Positions 18,591 through 31,865 are shown, counted from the first letter of the stretch. The stretch is DNA of 64,000 bases from Klebsiella sp. RIT-PI-d (GCF_001187865.1 NZ_LGIT01000003.1:434001-498000); one strand, 5' to 3'. The notes: generated from the letters alone by a model not told the origin. Program-made: numbers and translations.

Positions 18591-19928
18591 TTATACCGCT
18601 TTTACCGCATCAGCAATTCGATGTGCAAATTCAGTGACTTGAGCCTCATTTTCCCCTTCTACCATTACCCGAATAAGAGGTTCTGTACCTGATTTACGCA
18701 GGAGTACGCGTCCACGATTACCCAATGCCGCTTCAACCTCCGCCAACGCAGCTTTGACTGTCTCATGCTCAAGCGGATCGCTGGCACCAGCGGTAAAGCG
18801 TACATTGACCAGGATTTGCGGGAACATTTTCATTCCACTACACAAATCGTGCAGGCTCATATGATTTCGCACCATGGCTGCAACAACCTGCAATCCTGCG
18901 ACAATGCCGTCACCCGTGGTTGTTTTGTCCAGCAGGATGACGTGACCTGAATTTTCAGCGCCAATACGCCAGCCCTTTTCCTGCATTTTTTCCAGTACGT
19001 AGCGGTCACCCACTTTCGCACGCGTAAAAGGAATACCCAGCTGTTTTAGCGCAAGTTCCAGCCCCATATTGCTCATCAGTGTGCCGACGGCACCACCGCG
19101 CAGTTGTCCCTGACGTAAGGCCTCACGAGCAATGATATACATGATCTGGTCGCCGTCGACGCGGTTACCTTCATGGTCAACCATAATGACCCGGTCACCG
19201 TCCCCGTCAAATGCAATGCCCAGATGCGCTTTCTCGCTTAGTACGCGCGCCTGCAGCTCCCGTACGTCGGTAGCCCCTACTTTCTCATTGATGTTAACGC
19301 CGTCAGGCTCGCAGCCCATGGTGATGACTTTTGCACCCAGCTCACGGAAAACATTGGGGGCGATGTGATAAGTCGCACCGTTAGCACAATCAACCACGAT
19401 TTTTAGATCATTAAGACTCAGTTCATTCGGGAAAGTACCTTTGCAAAACTCAATATAGCGCCCTGCGGCGTCGACAATACGGCTGGCCTTGCCTAATTCC
19501 GCCGAGTCTACGCAGGTGATGTCTTTCTCCATTTCAGCTTCAATCGCCTCTTCCACGTCATCCGGTAACTTGGTGCCGTCAATGGAGAAAAATTTGATAC
19601 CGTTATCGTAGTAAGGATTGTGCGATGCAGAAATAACGATTCCTGCTTCAGCGCGGAAGGTGCGGGTCAGATAGGCTACCGCTGGGGTTGGCATCGGTCC
19701 GGTAAAAGACGCTGATAGTCCTGCAGCTGCAAGGCCAGCTTCCAGCGCTGATTCGAGCATATAACCCGAGATACGCGTATCTTTACCGATGATGATTTTG
19801 CGTGAACCATGACGAGCCAGAACCTTGCCTGCCGCCCAGCCCAGCTTAAGTACAAAATCAGGGGTAATTGGCGCGTCGCCCACACGACCACGTATTCCAT
19901 CAGTGCCAAAATATTTACGGTTACTCAT
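18591..19928 (-). CDS. glmM: phosphoglucosamine mutase
   Basis: GlmM converts glucosamine-6-phosphate to glucosamine-1-phosphate on the way to UDP-GlcNAc. The ATG at 19926-19928 ([14 protein letters not shown]) gives 445 residues, as in E. coli. A longer in-frame start is unconserved. The phosphoserine motif VISASHNP (Ser102), the metal-binding DGDGDR and the C-terminal RKSGTEP phosphate loop are all present. The start overlaps the folP stop by 8 bases. Confidence 0.98.
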   Translation of the reverse strand: MSNRKYFGTDGIRGRVGDAPITPDFVLKLGWAAGKVLARHGSRKIIIGKDTRISGYMLESALEAGLAAAGLSASFTGPMPTPAVAYLTRTFRAEAGIVISASHNPYYDNGIKFFSIDGTKLPDDVEEAIEAEMEKDITCVDSAELGKASRIVDAAGRYIEFCKGTFPNELSLNDLKIVVDCANGATYHIAPNVFRELGAKVITMGCEPDGVNINEKVGATDVRELQARVLSEKAHLGIAFDGDGDRVIMVDHEGNRVDGDQIMYIIAREALRQGQLRGGAVGTLMSNMGLELALKQLGIPFTRAKVGDRYVLEKMQEKGWRIGAENSGHVILLDKTTTGDGIVAGLQVVAAMVRNHMSLHDLCSGMKMFPQILVNVRFTAGASDPLEHETVKAALAEVEAALGNRGRVLLRKSGTEPLIRVMVEGENEAQVTEFAHRIADAVKAV

Positions 19929-20769
19929 AACGTCTGTTTTCCTTAGCTGATAATGTCGCTTCCACCACACGCATCGCGTCAACGGTCTCTTTTACATCAT
20001 GTACACGAATAATTTGTGCCCCTTGCATAGCGGCTATCACTGCGCATGCCAGACTCCCACTTAGCCGCTCCGAGGGACCCGAATTAAGTAGCTGGCCTAT
20101 CATCGATTTTCGCGACATGCCGACGAGGATTGGCAGGCCAAAGTGATGCAGCTCAGATAAACGCGCCAGCAGGGTATAATTATGTGAGAGATTTTTACCG
20201 AAACCGAAGCCCGGGTCGAGTAACAATTTGTCTTTTGCAATTCCGGCGGCTTCGCAGCGGGCAATATGATCTACAAAGTAACGTTCTATATCAGCAAAGA
20301 CATCGTTGTAATGTGGAGCATCCTGCATGGTTTTAGGTTGTCCCTGCATATGCATTAAACAAACGGGCAGACCCGTTTCTGCCGCAGCGGCTAGCGCGCC
20401 CGGCTCGTTCAGGGAACGAATATCATTAATGATATGCGCCCCCTTTTTTGCCGCTTCACGAATAACTTCGGGTTTCGAGGTATCTACAGAGATCCAGACC
20501 TCAAAACGTTGCGCGATAGCATCGATAACCGGAATAACCCGAGATAATTCTTCATCAACGCTAATATCCGCTGCGCCGGGTCGCGTTGACTCACCACCAA
20601 CATCAATAATTGTGGCGCCCGCATTGATCATCAGATTGGCGTGTTTAACAGCGTCTACCAGCGAGTTGTGTGAGCCACCATCAGAAAAGGAATCGGGCGT
20701 CACGTTAAGAATGCCCATGACATGAGGATAGGCCAGATCGAGTGTCGAGCCATGCGCAACGAGTTTCAT
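19921..20769 (-). CDS. folP: dihydropteroate synthase
   Basis: FolP joins p-aminobenzoate to dihydropterin pyrophosphate in folate synthesis and is the target of sulfonamides. The product is 282 residues, the E. coli length. It has the pterin-binding signatures [11 protein letters not shown] and GGESTRPGA, the DPGFGFGK loop and the C-terminal RVHDV. I see no insertion in the sulfonamide-resistance hot spots. It is followed directly by glmM, with an 8-base overlap. Confidence 0.98.
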   Translation of the reverse strand: MKLVAHGSTLDLAYPHVMGILNVTPDSFSDGGSHNSLVDAVKHANLMINAGATIIDVGGESTRPGAADISVDEELSRVIPVIDAIAQRFEVWISVDTSKPEVIREAAKKGAHIINDIRSLNEPGALAAAAETGLPVCLMHMQGQPKTMQDAPHYNDVFADIERYFVDHIARCEAAGIAKDKLLLDPGFGFGKNLSHNYTLLARLSELHHFGLPILVGMSRKSMIGQLLNSGPSERLSGSLACAVIAAMQGAQIIRVHDVKETVDAMRVVEATLSAKENRRYE

Positions 20770-20799
20770 GAAAACCTCTGTTATTGTTCTGACAAAAAG

Positions 20800-20831
20800 A
20801 AAAGCCCCGGAGCAATGCTCCGGGGCTTTAG
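20800..20831 (-). terminator. ftsH terminator
   Basis: A near-perfect stem of fourteen base pairs (AAAGCCCCGGAGCA and its complement) followed by a T-rich tract on the minus strand, between ftsH and folP. Confidence 0.85.
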
Positions 20832-20870
20832 AGTACTACAGTAGAAGACGTATTTGTCGTCAAACTGCGC

Positions 20871-22784
20871 TTACATGGTGTTACCCGGATTCGGCGTACG
20901 GGGTTCATCTACCGGACGCGGCGCGCGCGGTGTACCGTTGCTATCCGAGTTACCAGAATTACCTGCATCTTCCCAGCCTGCTGGCGGACGAACATCACGT
21001 CGTGCCATCAGGTCGTCAATTTGTGGAGCATCGATGGTTTCATATTTCATGAGCGCATCTTTCATTGAATGCAGGATATCCATGTTGTCATTTAACAGAT
21101 GACGAGCGCGATCGTAGTTACGTTCAATCAGCAATTTTACTTCCTGATCGATGATACGCGCAGTTTCATCAGACATGTGCTTCGCTTTGGCGACGCTACG
21201 ACCGAGGAACACTTCGCCTTCTTCTTCCGCATATAACAGTGGACCCAGCTTCTCGGAGAAACCCCACTGAGTAACCATGTTACGAGCCAGGTTAGTCGCG
21301 ACTTTAATGTCGTTCGACGCACCGGTAGAAACATGTTCTACGCCATAGATGATCTCTTCCGCCAGACGGCCACCGTAAAGAGTGGAAATCTGACTTTCCA
21401 GTTTCTGGCGACTGGCGCTAATAGCATCGCCTTCCGGCAGGAAGAAGGTCACACCCAGCGCACGGCCACGTGGGATAATCGTTACTTTATGAACCGGATC
21501 GTGTTCCGGAACCAGGCGACCGATAATCGCATGGCCTGCTTCATGATATGCGGTAGATTCTTTCTGCGCTTCCGTCATCACCATGGAGCGACGTTCCGCA
21601 CCCATCATGATTTTGTCTTTCGCTTTCTCAAATTCAACCATGGACACGACGCGCTTGTTACCGCGAGCGGCAAACAGCGCTGCTTCGTTTACCAGGTTTG
21701 CCAGATCGGCACCGGAGAAGCCTGGCGTACCACGAGCGATGATCGCTGCATCAATGTCCGGCGATAACGGTACACGACGCATATGCACTTTCAGGATCTG
21801 CTCACGACCGCGAACATCCGGCAGGCCCACAACAACCTGACGGTCAAAACGGCCCGGACGCAGTAATGCAGGGTCAAGAACGTCTGGTCGGTTCGTTGCT
21901 GCGATAACGATAATACCTTCGTTACCCTCAAAGCCGTCCATCTCAACCAGCATCTGGTTTAGCGTTTGCTCACGTTCATCATGACCACCGCCAAGACCCG
22001 CGCCACGCTGGCGGCCTACGGCATCAATTTCATCGATAAAAATGATACATGGAGCCGCTTTTTTGGCCTGTTCGAACATGTCGCGCACACGAGAGGCACC
22101 AACACCGACGAACATTTCAACGAAGTCTGAACCCGATATCGTGAAGAACGGAACTTTCGCCTCGCCCGCAATCGCTTTAGCCAGCAGCGTTTTACCGGTT
22201 CCTGGAGGACCTACCATCAGGACGCCTTTCGGAATTTTACCGCCCAGCTTCTGGAAACGGCTCGGTTCACGCAGATATTCAACCAGCTCCCCAACCTCTT
22301 CCTTCGCCTCGTCACAACCTGCAACGTCAGCAAAGGTGGTTTTGATCTGATCTTCCGTCAACATGCGCGCCTTACTTTTACCGAACGACATGGCACCTTT
22401 GCCACCCCCGCCCTGCATTTGACGCATAAAGAAGATCCAGACCCCAATCAGCAGAAGCATCGGGAACCAGGAGATAAAGATAGTGCCCAGCAGGCTCTGC
22501 TCTTCAGGTGGTTCACCAACCACTTTTACGTTTTTGGTCAGCAGGTTATCAAGTAATTTAGGATCGTTAACCGGAATGTAGGTCGTATAACGGTTACTAT
22601 CTTTCTTGGTAACGTTGATTTCACGTCCGTTAATACGAGCTTCGCGAACCTGGTCCTGGTTGACCTCTTGCAGGAAGGTAGAGTAGTCCACCTTATGTCC
22701 GTTAGACTCGCTGGGCCCAAAGCTCTGGAATACTGACATCAGCACAACAGCAATGACCAGCCAGAGAATTAGGTTTTTCGCCAT
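20871..22784 (-). CDS. ftsH: ATP-dependent zinc metalloprotease FtsH, lacking the self-cleaved C-terminal heptapeptide
   Basis: FtsH is the hexameric membrane AAA protease that degrades LpxC, sigma-32 and damaged membrane proteins. From MAKNLILW the product is 637 residues. Membrane helices lie at about 5-22 and 98-118. Walker A is GPPGTGKT, Walker B is IIFIDEID, the SRH segment is [19 protein letters not shown], and the zinc site is HEAGH. A TTG nine bases upstream (22793) has better ribosome-site spacing and would add MSD. The protein ends NPGNTM. E. coli FtsH continues SEQLGDK, a tail it removes itself. Here the Ser codon is TAA, and the following bases still resemble the lost codons. Confidence 0.97.
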   Translation of the reverse strand: MAKNLILWLVIAVVLMSVFQSFGPSESNGHKVDYSTFLQEVNQDQVREARINGREINVTKKDSNRYTTYIPVNDPKLLDNLLTKNVKVVGEPPEEQSLLGTIFISWFPMLLLIGVWIFFMRQMQGGGGKGAMSFGKSKARMLTEDQIKTTFADVAGCDEAKEEVGELVEYLREPSRFQKLGGKIPKGVLMVGPPGTGKTLLAKAIAGEAKVPFFTISGSDFVEMFVGVGASRVRDMFEQAKKAAPCIIFIDEIDAVGRQRGAGLGGGHDEREQTLNQMLVEMDGFEGNEGIIVIAATNRPDVLDPALLRPGRFDRQVVVGLPDVRGREQILKVHMRRVPLSPDIDAAIIARGTPGFSGADLANLVNEAALFAARGNKRVVSMVEFEKAKDKIMMGAERRSMVMTEAQKESTAYHEAGHAIIGRLVPEHDPVHKVTIIPRGRALGVTFFLPEGDAISASRQKLESQISTLYGGRLAEEIIYGVEHVSTGASNDIKVATNLARNMVTQWGFSEKLGPLLYAEEEGEVFLGRSVAKAKHMSDETARIIDQEVKLLIERNYDRARHLLNDNMDILHSMKDALMKYETIDAPQIDDLMARRDVRPPAGWEDAGNSGNSDSNGTPRAPRPVDEPRTPNPGNTM

Positions 22785-22886
22785 GTCACTCAAGGGATTA
22801 ACCTCTTATTACAACTGTGTTAAAAACAGCGTCAGGATACTCTATATCCAGCATCTTTCAAACTTTCGCCTGAAATCAACCGGCTA

Positions 22887-23513
22887 TTACTTTCGCCCGG
22901 TCGCTACAATGTATACTTCGCGCGAACGTGCTCGCGAAGAATCCGGCTTACGAACTTTTACTTTCGTAAACAGAGAGCGAATTTCCCGAAGATACTCATC
23001 GAAACCTTCACCCTGAAACACCTTCACTACAAAACTGCCGCCTGGTGCTAAGACGTCACGACACATCTCTAACGCCAGTTCTACCAGAAACATTGCACGA
23101 GGAATATCTACAGCAGGCGTCCCGCTCATGTTAGGTGCCATATCGGACATAACCACCTGCACCTTACTGTCGCCAACACGTTCCAGTAATGCTTTCAGTA
23201 CGAGTTCATCACGAAAATCGCCCTGAAGAAAGTCCACACCAACGATAGGATCCATAGGTAAAAGATCACATGCAATGACGCGGCCCTTGCCACCGATCTG
23301 GGTGACCACATACTGTGACCAACCTCCTGGAGCAGCACCAAGATCGACAACGGTCATTCCTGGCTTAAAAAGTTTGTCACCTTGCTGTATTTCATCAAGT
23401 TTAAACCAGGCACGGGAACGTAATCCTTTTTTCTGTGCCTGTTGAACATATTTATCGCTAAAGTGTTCATGAAGCCAGCGACTTGAGCTGGCAGAACGCT
23501 TTTTACCTGTCAT
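22887..23513 (-). CDS. rlmE: 23S rRNA 2'-O-ribose U2552 methyltransferase
   Basis: RlmE (FtsJ/RrmJ) uses S-adenosylmethionine to methylate U2552 in the ribosomal A loop. The 208-residue protein has the SAM-binding [13 protein letters not shown] motif and the catalytic K-D-K-E tetrad ([29 protein letters not shown]). It is one residue shorter than E. coli, which ends in Pro. It is cotranscribed with ftsH. Confidence 0.97.
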   Translation of the reverse strand: MTGKKRSASSSRWLHEHFSDKYVQQAQKKGLRSRAWFKLDEIQQGDKLFKPGMTVVDLGAAPGGWSQYVVTQIGGKGRVIACDLLPMDPIVGVDFLQGDFRDELVLKALLERVGDSKVQVVMSDMAPNMSGTPAVDIPRAMFLVELALEMCRDVLAPGGSFVVKVFQGEGFDEYLREIRSLFTKVKVRKPDSSRARSREVYIVATGRK

Positions 23514-23639
23514 TTAACATTCCCATTGGGATAGCTCATCGTAGCCAAACGCGTAATTTTACACGCAGCAGTTTGGCGATATATGGGAGATGGCGGTAGA
23601 ATGACCCGTTTTCAATCCCAACGTAAGTAAAAATATACG

Positions 23640-23933
23640 ATGAATCTTAGTACTAAACAAAAACAGCACCTTAAAGGTCTGGCACATCCACTCAAGCCTG
23701 TTGTTCAGCTTGGTAACAATGGTTTGACCGAAGGGGTACTGGCCGAGATTGAACAAGCGTTAGAGCACCACGAACTGATTAAGGTAAAAATTGCCTCGGA
23801 AGATCGCGAGACTAAAACCCTGATCGTGGACGCTATCGTGCGCGAAACCCGTGCCTGTAACGTACAGGTCATCGGTAAAACGCTGGTACTCTATCGCCCA
23901 GGCAAAGAGCGTAAAATCTCGCTGCCACGTTAA
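23640..23933 (+). CDS. yhbY: YhbY, CRM-domain RNA-binding protein
   Basis: The 97-residue product is a single CRM (YhbY) domain with the conserved basic stretch HLKGLAHPLKPVVQLG and a GxxG-like loop (GNNG). The protein associates with pre-50S ribosomal particles in E. coli. It is divergent from rlmE across about 125 bases and followed by a shared terminator with greA. Confidence 0.95.
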   Translation: MNLSTKQKQHLKGLAHPLKPVVQLGNNGLTEGVLAEIEQALEHHELIKVKIASEDRETKTLIVDAIVRETRACNVQVIGKTLVLYRPGKERKISLPR

Positions 23934-24019
23934 TAATATCCTGATTTAGACACGATTTGTGTTTAAAACGCGAGTTTTAACGTGCAGGGGAGCAAAATGC
24001 CATGCTCTTCACGTTGATA

Positions 24020-24046
24020 AAAGGCCGCTATGCGGCCTTTTTCTTA
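24020..24046. terminator. terminator between convergent yhbY and greA
   Basis: AAAGGCCGC/GCGGCCTTT stem with a TAT loop and T tract on the plus strand. The symmetric A/T flanks allow use from both sides. Confidence 0.85.
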
Positions 24047-24085
24047 TCTTTACAATCCATCAACATGCTTATGCGGATGCCATTA

Positions 24086-24562
24086 TTAAAGATATTCTAC
24101 CTTGAGAATTTCAAATTCGACTTCCCCACCCGGCGTACGGATGACCACAACATCATCTTTTTCTTTTCCCACCAGACCACGTGCAATCGGTGAATTTACA
24201 GAAATCAGATTTTGTTTAAAGTCAGCTTCATCATCGCCCACGATGCGATAAGTCAGTTCTTCGTCACTGTCCAGATTCAGGACGGTCACGGTGGAACCAA
24301 AAATGACGCGACCGTTATTAGGCAGTTTAGTGATATCGATAATCTGTGCATTAGACAGTTTAGCTTCGATATCTTTAATACGGCCTTCGCAAAAGCCCTG
24401 CTGCTCACGCGCAGCGTGGTATTCTGCGTTTTCTTTCAAATCACCGTGCTCACGCGCTTCGGCAATCGAGGCAATAATTTCAGGACGTCGTACAGACTTC
24501 AGAAAATCCAGTTCTTCGCGCAGTTTTTCTGCGCCGCCTAAGGTCATCGGAATAGCTTGCAT
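24086..24562 (-). CDS. greA: transcript cleavage factor GreA
   Basis: GreA rescues backtracked RNA polymerase by stimulating cleavage of the nascent 3' end. The 158-residue product equals E. coli GreA. Its N-terminal coiled coil carries the acidic tip ([13 protein letters not shown], with the Asp and Glu that coordinate magnesium). A C-terminal FKBP-like globular domain follows. It starts [14 protein letters not shown]. Upstream is a leader with a terminator-like hairpin. Confidence 0.97.
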   Translation of the reverse strand: MQAIPMTLGGAEKLREELDFLKSVRRPEIIASIAEAREHGDLKENAEYHAAREQQGFCEGRIKDIEAKLSNAQIIDITKLPNNGRVIFGSTVTVLNLDSDEELTYRIVGDDEADFKQNLISVNSPIARGLVGKEKDDVVVIRTPGGEVEFEILKVEYL

Positions 24563-24644
24563 TATTATACCTCTTTAACGTTCCTTCAGGAGACCGCAAA
24601 CCGCCGTCCCCTCTTGTCCGGCCACCTTTCGACAGGACAGAAGC

Positions 24645-24681
24645 AAAAGAAAACTGACCCGGGGGCAAAGCCCCAGGTCAG
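24645..24681 (-). ncRNA. graL: greA leader terminator hairpin, probable 3' end of GraL-type leader RNA
   Basis: About 90 bases upstream of greA the minus strand folds into TGACC-GGGGC/GCCCC-GGGTCA followed by TTTTCTTTT. In E. coli the greA leader is terminated at such a hairpin, releasing the short RNAs named GraL. The hairpin and its position are seen; the 5' end of the RNA and its activity are inferred. The span covers only the hairpin and its tail. Confidence 0.55.
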
Positions 24682-24799
24682 CAGCAATTTTTCAATTTGA
24701 TAGTCATTTTACCTTGAAGTTCACCATGGGTCATCGTTTACTTTGCAGGGTATTGCACCGTAGTATGACGGCTTGTTTCCAGGTTGTTAGCGCGAGATT

Positions 24800-26233
24800 A
24801 TGCGATTTTCCAGATTTATCATCGGATTGACTACCAGTTTAGCGTTTTGCGCTCAGGCGGCGAACGTCGAGGAGTATGTTAACCAGCTCCCGGCAGGTGC
24901 CAACCTGGCTCTTATGGTACAAAAAGTAGGCGCTCCGGCACCGGAGATTGACTATCACGGTCAACAAATGGCGCTCCCTGCCAGCACCCAGAAGGTTATT
25001 ACCGCTCTGGCAGCCCTGCTGCAACTTGGCCCGGACTTCCGCTTTACCACCACGCTGGAGAGCAAGGGTAGCGTAGATAATGGCATTTTGAAAGGTGACT
25101 TGATTGCCCGTTTCGGTGCTGATCCCACCTTAAAACGTCAGGATCTGCGCAATATGGTTGCCGCGCTTAAAAATGCTGGCGTACAGAAAATTGAGGGCAA
25201 TGTGCTTATTGATACCTCAATTTTTGCCAGTCACGATAAAGCGCCTGGCTGGCCGTGGAATGATATGACCCAGTGCTTTAGTGCGCCTCCTGCTGCGGCG
25301 ATTGTCGATCGCAACTGTTTTTCTGTATCGCTGTACAGCGCGCAAAAGGCAGGTGATTTAGCCTTTATTCGGGTTGCTTCATTTTACCCGGTGACCATGT
25401 TTAGTCAGGTACGGACATTAGCCCGCGGCTCTGCAGATGCTCAGTACTGTGAACTGGATGTTGTCCCTGGTGAACTGAATCGCTTTACGTTGACCGGATG
25501 TCTGCCACAGCGTGCAGAACCGTTACCGCTGGCTTTCGCCATCCAGGACGGCGCAAGCTATGCAGGTGCCATTCTTAAGGATGAGCTAAAACAGGCCGGG
25601 ATTAGCTATAGCGGTACCCTGCTACGCCAGACTCTGGCAAACGAACCAGGTACGGTCATTGCCAGCAAACAGTCGGCTCCCCTGCACGATCTACTTAAGA
25701 TTATGCTGAAAAAGTCGGACAACATGATTGCGGATACGGTCTTTCGCATGATTGGGCATTCACGCTTTAACGTACCGGGTACGTGGCGCGCCGGCTCTGA
25801 TGCCGTACGTCAGATCCTTCGCCAGCAGGTAGGCGTCGATATTGGCAACACAATTATTGCTGACGGGTCAGGCCTTTCACGCCATAACCTGATAGCTCCC
25901 GCAACCATGATTCAGGTGCTGCAATACATCGCCCAGCATGACAGTGAACTCAATTATATCTCCATGCTTCCGCTGGCGGGCTATGATGGTTCACTCCAGT
26001 ATCGTGCTGGCCTGCATCAGGCCGGTGTTGACGGGAAAGTTTCTGCGAAAACGGGATCGCTGCAAGGGGTGTATAACCTGGCTGGTTTTATCACCACCGC
26101 CAGTGGACAGCGTATGGCATTTGTACAGTATCTGTCCGGCTATGCTGTACCGCCTGCCGACCAGCGCAACCGCCGTATTCCTCTTGTCCGGTTTGAAAGC
26201 CGGCTTTATAAAGATATTTACCAGAATAATTGA
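24800..26233 (+). CDS. dacB: D-alanyl-D-alanine carboxypeptidase/endopeptidase, PBP4
   Basis: PBP4 is a periplasmic class C penicillin-binding protein that trims and hydrolyses peptide cross-links. The 477-residue precursor has a 20-residue signal ending AQA. The catalytic motifs are STQK (Ser62), SDN (about 306) and KTG (about 417). The large inserted domain between the first two motifs, typical of PBP4, is intact. It is divergent from greA and ends at a terminator shared with the OpgB-like gene. Confidence 0.97.
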   Translation: MRFSRFIIGLTTSLAFCAQAANVEEYVNQLPAGANLALMVQKVGAPAPEIDYHGQQMALPASTQKVITALAALLQLGPDFRFTTTLESKGSVDNGILKGDLIARFGADPTLKRQDLRNMVAALKNAGVQKIEGNVLIDTSIFASHDKAPGWPWNDMTQCFSAPPAAAIVDRNCFSVSLYSAQKAGDLAFIRVASFYPVTMFSQVRTLARGSADAQYCELDVVPGELNRFTLTGCLPQRAEPLPLAFAIQDGASYAGAILKDELKQAGISYSGTLLRQTLANEPGTVIASKQSAPLHDLLKIMLKKSDNMIADTVFRMIGHSRFNVPGTWRAGSDAVRQILRQQVGVDIGNTIIADGSGLSRHNLIAPATMIQVLQYIAQHDSELNYISMLPLAGYDGSLQYRAGLHQAGVDGKVSAKTGSLQGVYNLAGFITTASGQRMAFVQYLSGYAVPPADQRNRRIPLVRFESRLYKDIYQNN

Positions 26234-26269
26234 TGGTGCAAACGACGCATTAATTATTATCCTGACGTG

Positions 26270-26305
26270 ATCGTGGGCATCCGGCATGTAATGAACGGAT
26301 GCCCA
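26270..26305. terminator. terminator between convergent dacB and the opgB-like gene
   Basis: GTGGGCATCCG/CGGATGCCCAC, an eleven-base-pair perfect stem with a twelve-base loop. There is no long T tract on either strand, so efficiency is uncertain. Confidence 0.65.
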
Positions 26306-26314
26306 CCCCGATCG

Positions 26315-28645
26315 CTATTCAGGCGTTAATGTCGTCCTGGGTACAATTTTGATAGTAATCAGCCCCACTCCCAGTTTACGTACCGGGGATACTGTGGAAG
26401 ACCCTAATATACTGCCCTCACGGGTGAGCTCTGGCTCTGGTGGCGAGATATTTATCAGGCGTGTATACATGTCGGCGGTGAAATGCAGCGTTACCTTACC
26501 AGGCTGCTGTCCAAAGTAAGCGTATTGCGTTCGATCGCCAATGCTTACCGCGACAGGCTTGTTAATGTTTTTACCAAACGCTTTGGCTTCTATTTCAAGA
26601 TCGAACTCTTGTGGAAACGGATATTTATACAGCAGTAATACTGAAGGTGCGGCAAGCGCATCAGACCAGCGGCCCCACTCTTCCCTGCGACTCACACCCA
26701 TCATATTTTCAATGAAATTAGGTTGCCCTTCTAACGCAAATTTAAAAGAGTCTGAGGAGTAACGAATATCCTCTGGTAGGGTCTGCAAAAGCATTTGATC
26801 TCTGCGGTAGCGTGCAGTATTAGTGGCACTATCATTTTGGGTGACAACACCCTGGTATTTTTCACCATTAATCTCTTCAACGGTAATATCACCCCCCATT
26901 CTCCCCTGACTTACACACCAGTTCATGGAGAGCGCGAGGTTCGATTTCCATACATTGCCCGCCTTAGAACATTTATCTACCCAAAGAAACTGCGTCCCCT
27001 CCGGCAGAAAAGCCAGCGTTTTGCGCAATGATGTGTTGTCTCGCTGCTGATCAACCACAGGTATGACTTGATCGGGCAGAATTTCAATGGCTAAAGGAAG
27101 ATCCCACGAAAAGCTATCAGCGCTGAATTTTTTATTTCGCGTATCAATTGTAAATTTATCAATATGCTCCGGATTCCCCCATAATTTACGGATACTGTCA
27201 CCCCAGGCAAAAAGCTTATTTTTGAAATCAGGGATGGTTTCAGCCAGTGATTTTGTGCTTACTGAACTGCGCCCGAGGCCAATCTCTCGTCCTCCTCCGA
27301 GCAGTTCAAGCACGGTTGCGCCGTTATCCAGAGTGCTTCGCACTCGAGGATCAATGCGAGGCTTAATATCATCGCCCAGGACAAAAAAGAGATCTTTACG
27401 CTGCTGTTTATTTAAATAATCTACCGCTACAGCTGTGCTGGGCATCGCCAGATGATCGGAGCTCAGGACGACGAGTGTGTTTTTTCCCCACGGTGACGAC
27501 TGTATTTTTCTGACAAAGCGTGCAATGTCTTCCTGGCTGCATAATACGGCGCTGAGTGCATCGACTTTTTGCCCTCTCATAACATAGTTATTCTTTTGAC
27601 AACCTGGCGATATGTACCCTTTTGGCGGGTGGGTATCTACGGTTAAAGCAAACAAAGCAAAGGGTTTACCTGCAGCAGAGAGCTGTTCGAATTTATCCCA
27701 TGCTTTATCTAATACGATATTATCGTATAGCCCCCAGTTATTCTGTACAGAAAAATCATCCTGCAAACCTGATTCTTCCAGCCCCCAGACATTATCAATA
27801 CCATGGGTTTTGAAAAAGTTGTCTTTATCAGCGAAACGTAGATTGGCTCCCTGATAAAACCAGTTTTGATAACCGGATTTCTTCAGGATATCGCCCAGAC
27901 AAATAGCTGTCGGATAAAAACTGCTGACGACGTTTGAATCATTAAAAGTAGAGGGTTTGAACAGGGGTATACCACATTGTGAAGCGACAATACCAGCAAT
28001 CGTAAAGTCTGTTGCAGGCATCTGTTGGGTACCCGCAAAGTCCAGGCTTTTTTTGCGAAGGGGATCTAAGTCGGGTAACAGGTCGGGGAAAATCGTCTTA
28101 TCAAAATAGGTTCTTTCTAAACTCTCAGCATAAATATAGATAATATTATACTGCGGATTTTTTATAATCGACTCTTGCTTAATATAGTATTTAGCAAAAT
28201 CAGAGCCATCCACCGATTTAGTTAACAATGTGCTACCACTTACCTGTGTAATCGTTGGGGAGGAAACTAACGAAATGGCAATCAGTGCGCAGGCCAGCAA
28301 TGAGTAAAGATGATGTCTGCTGGTTTCGGGTAGTTTGTAACAAAGTAACAGATAAATGAGAATGGAGATAATAATACAGCTTACAATAGCCACTAATACG
28401 GGCATGATAAAGTCGCTAAAATCAGCCCCGACAAGCGTATTGCTCAACGTATAAAGCACCGACTGATTAACCCCGTCTCCGGTAAACTGTTGGCAGATTA
28501 TCCAGAATGCATTCAACACTACGGCCGTGACCGTGAGTATAAAAAAAATACAGAGCAAGCTACTATTTTTCTTTGCTTTAAATCTGAATATAATCGCAGA
28601 CAGGAACAGGCTAATGCCAGAGATGGCAAGTAAATAAAAAGACAT
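26315..28645 (-). CDS. OpgB-like membrane phosphoglycerol transferase (second opgB-type gene)
   Basis: The 776-residue protein resembles E. coli OpgB (MdoB, 763 residues), which moves phosphoglycerol from phosphatidylglycerol to periplasmic glucans. Four membrane helices occupy about residues 1-130. The sulfatase-fold catalytic domain contains ESLERTYFD, the threonine-nucleophile segment TDFTIAGIVASQCGIP, and the SSDHLAM and LGLGRSS motifs. A C-terminal beta region ends IKIVPR. The usual opgB lies near dnaC-yjj genes in E. coli, so this copy between dacB and obgE is probably an extra paralog. Its DNA is more AT-rich than neighbouring genes. Substrate could be osmoregulated glucan or another surface polymer. 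Confidence 0.85.
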   Translation of the reverse strand: MSFYLLAISGISLFLSAIIFRFKAKKNSSLLCIFFILTVTAVVLNAFWIICQQFTGDGVNQSVLYTLSNTLVGADFSDFIMPVLVAIVSCIIISILIYLLLCYKLPETSRHHLYSLLACALIAISLVSSPTITQVSGSTLLTKSVDGSDFAKYYIKQESIIKNPQYNIIYIYAESLERTYFDKTIFPDLLPDLDPLRKKSLDFAGTQQMPATDFTIAGIVASQCGIPLFKPSTFNDSNVVSSFYPTAICLGDILKKSGYQNWFYQGANLRFADKDNFFKTHGIDNVWGLEESGLQDDFSVQNNWGLYDNIVLDKAWDKFEQLSAAGKPFALFALTVDTHPPKGYISPGCQKNNYVMRGQKVDALSAVLCSQEDIARFVRKIQSSPWGKNTLVVLSSDHLAMPSTAVAVDYLNKQQRKDLFFVLGDDIKPRIDPRVRSTLDNGATVLELLGGGREIGLGRSSVSTKSLAETIPDFKNKLFAWGDSIRKLWGNPEHIDKFTIDTRNKKFSADSFSWDLPLAIEILPDQVIPVVDQQRDNTSLRKTLAFLPEGTQFLWVDKCSKAGNVWKSNLALSMNWCVSQGRMGGDITVEEINGEKYQGVVTQNDSATNTARYRRDQMLLQTLPEDIRYSSDSFKFALEGQPNFIENMMGVSRREEWGRWSDALAAPSVLLLYKYPFPQEFDLEIEAKAFGKNINKPVAVSIGDRTQYAYFGQQPGKVTLHFTADMYTRLINISPPEPELTREGSILGSSTVSPVRKLGVGLITIKIVPRTTLTPE

Positions 28646-28892
28646 TATCTTTTCTTCCTGAAAGAAGATACATGGCGCACATTATGCGTCAGGACAGAAA
28701 AGCAATATTACCGCTAACAATCAGGCCAACCTATGCGGTAACGTAATTTTAGGATTATATTAAGAGCAATTTTAGCGCTAATGCACAAGTACTAGTAATA
28801 TAAATAACAACTTTAATAGGGCTTATAAATGCTTTATGGTCGGACGTAACTCAAACTGGCTGCTGAACATCCAAACGGCTCATCAAATGACA

Positions 28893-28925
28893 ATTCCCGG
28901 CACAATAGCGTCCCGGGAATAAGTA
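28893..28925 (-). terminator. obgE operon terminator
   Basis: ATTCCCGG/CCGGGAAT stem with a twelve-base loop, just after the obgE stop on the minus strand. The remaining roughly 250 bases up to the opgB-like gene (28646-28892) hold only its presumed AT-rich promoter. Confidence 0.65.
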
Positions 28926-28934
28926 AGCCAGACG

Positions 28935-31078
<2,144 letters not shown>

Positions 31079-31121
31079 ACCCTCTTCCCTGCCAGAGCAT
31101 CGTCTTTCTGACGCTCGAATG

Positions 31122-31153
31122 TAAAAAGCCCCGCAACGTGTGCAGGGCTTTCA
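31122..31153 (-). terminator. terminator/attenuator after rpmA
   Basis: AAAGCCCTGCA/TGCGGGGCTTT imperfect stem followed by five T on the minus strand. It lies between rpmA and yhbE and probably reduces transcription into yhbE-obgE. Confidence 0.8.
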
Positions 31154-31176
31154 TCCGTTACCGGGACGCGAAAAAC

Positions 31177-31434
<258 letters not shown>

Positions 31435-31453
31435 TTAAATCTCTCCTCAGGTC

Positions 31454-31810
<357 letters not shown>

Positions 31811-31836
31811 CTATAAATATTCACAATAGGGCGCGA

Positions 31837-31865
31837 ATATTACGCAAAACGCGAGCCTTTGACAA
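31837..31865 (-). promoter_or_regulatory. rplU promoter
   Basis: On the minus strand TTGTCA and a perfect TAATAT are separated by 17 bases, with a GC-rich discriminator (TCGCGCCC) just after. This is the pattern of a stringently controlled ribosomal promoter. Confidence 0.75.
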
